DNA of 64,000 bases, taken from positions 744,001-808,000 of the forward strand of contig NZ_LR134289.1 of the NCBI RefSeq assembly GCF_900636535.1. The letters are read 5' to 3'. Below are positions 63,832-64,000 of this stretch, piece by piece. Both the position numbers and the translations under genes were made by a program. The notes beneath the pieces were generated by a model. The model had not been told where the DNA came from. It made no database searches and worked only from the letters and a program-made list of their open reading frames with translations. Numbering within the stretch: the stretch's first letter is position 1; each line of letters opens with the position of its first letter. Origin of the DNA: Chryseobacterium gleum. Its GTDB lineage: Bacteria; Bacteroidota; Bacteroidia; Flavobacteriales; Weeksellaceae.

Positions 63832-63858
63832 AAATCCGTTCAGCTATTGAACGGATTT
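63832..63858. terminator. Bidirectional terminator after the aldo/keto reductase
   Basis: AAATCCGTTCA, 5-nt loop, TGAACGGATTT, followed by T-rich DNA and preceded by an A-rich run. Confidence 0.82.
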
Positions 63859-63952
63859 TTTGTTATTCGACCATGCTTACCACCCTGTCAAAATCCTTTG
63901 AATTCAGAGGAGAGGAATTGAGTTCTTCAGGTGTCATATTGTACGTCAATAT

Positions 63953-64000
63953 TTAATCAGAGTATTCTTTCAGAAGCTGTCTGTAGCTCATCAATATAGA
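63953..64000 (-). CDS. Possible C-terminal fragment of a minus-strand gene
   Basis: The minus strand from the window edge reads SILMSYRQLLKEYSD and stops at 63953-63955. The same frame reopens after the stop for 29 codons (containing MTPEELNSSPLNSKDFDRVV) to 63863. It could be the end of a gene, or a broken one; too little is visible to choose. Confidence 0.25.
   Translation of the reverse strand, partial: SILMSYRQLLKEYSD

Overview
The window reads as a Bacteroidota chromosome segment, most likely Flavobacteriia of the Chryseobacterium/Elizabethkingia kind. The reasons are the Bacteroidetes-type promoters (TAnnTTTG boxes very close to start codons), the RND pump fused to an outer-membrane factor, and the family content. 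The genus is an inference. About 50.6 kb on the left belongs to one integrative conjugative element (ICE) of the CTnDOT type. The right 13 kb looks like ordinary chromosome.

Layout. 1-10.8 kb: the conjugation operon on the minus strand, traE-F-G-I-J-K-(unknown)-L-M-N, with traN cut by the window edge. traG (VirB4-like ATPase) is split by a complete 2486-bp group II intron (5296-7781) whose removal restores an 833-residue TraG. 10.9-14.3 kb: a plus-strand insertion holding an XRE regulator and a SIR2-HerA anti-phage pair, placed between traE and traD. 14.35-16.5 kb: traD, two DUF3408 proteins and a ParA (traA-D). 16.5-17.2 kb: a non-coding control region with a degenerate 12-bp tandem array, a 10-bp-phased TGGC array and a long inverted repeat that is the oriT candidate. 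17.2-21.1 kb: mobA, the mobB relaxase and the mobC coupling protein. 21.1-37.1 kb: metal-resistance cargo (His-rich exported proteins, HupE/UreJ-like protein, CzcA-OMF fusion, CzcB, a P1B ATPase with an odd SPAE motif, TonB receptor, MerC-like and NreB-like transporters). 37.2-50.4 kb: two RteC regulators, a giant methylase-helicase with a frameshift, a DUF1896 protein, an ORF6N protein, and an excision operon in CTnDOT order (two HTH_17 proteins, an orf3-like gene, topoisomerase III/Exc). A perfect terminator and a GTANNTTTGC-type att candidate at 50.58-50.63 kb suggest the right end of the element. No integrase, rteA or rteB is in the window; they may lie to the left.

51.0-63.8 kb: chromosomal genes. 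These are a conserved unknown protein, an MFS exporter plus siderophore-interacting protein behind a perfect FNR/CRP-type palindrome, a Crp/Fnr regulator, a second CzcA-OMF/CzcB set, an unrecognised 602-residue protein with TIM-barrel-like motifs, and an aldo/keto reductase.

Most notable signals. (1) At least seven TGGC/GCCA arrays with a 10-bp period are spread over the ICE backbone, nearly all 40-90 bp upstream of a backbone operon and in the same orientation relative to it. This looks like a shared operator for an ICE-wide regulator. (2) A roughly 29-unit, 12-bp tandem array lies upstream of parA and the two DUF3408 genes and resembles a centromere or iteron. (3) The intron splits an essential transfer ATPase exactly at a splice-compatible position. 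(4) SIR2-HerA is carried inside the tra operon. Several homopolymer frameshifts may be assembly errors.
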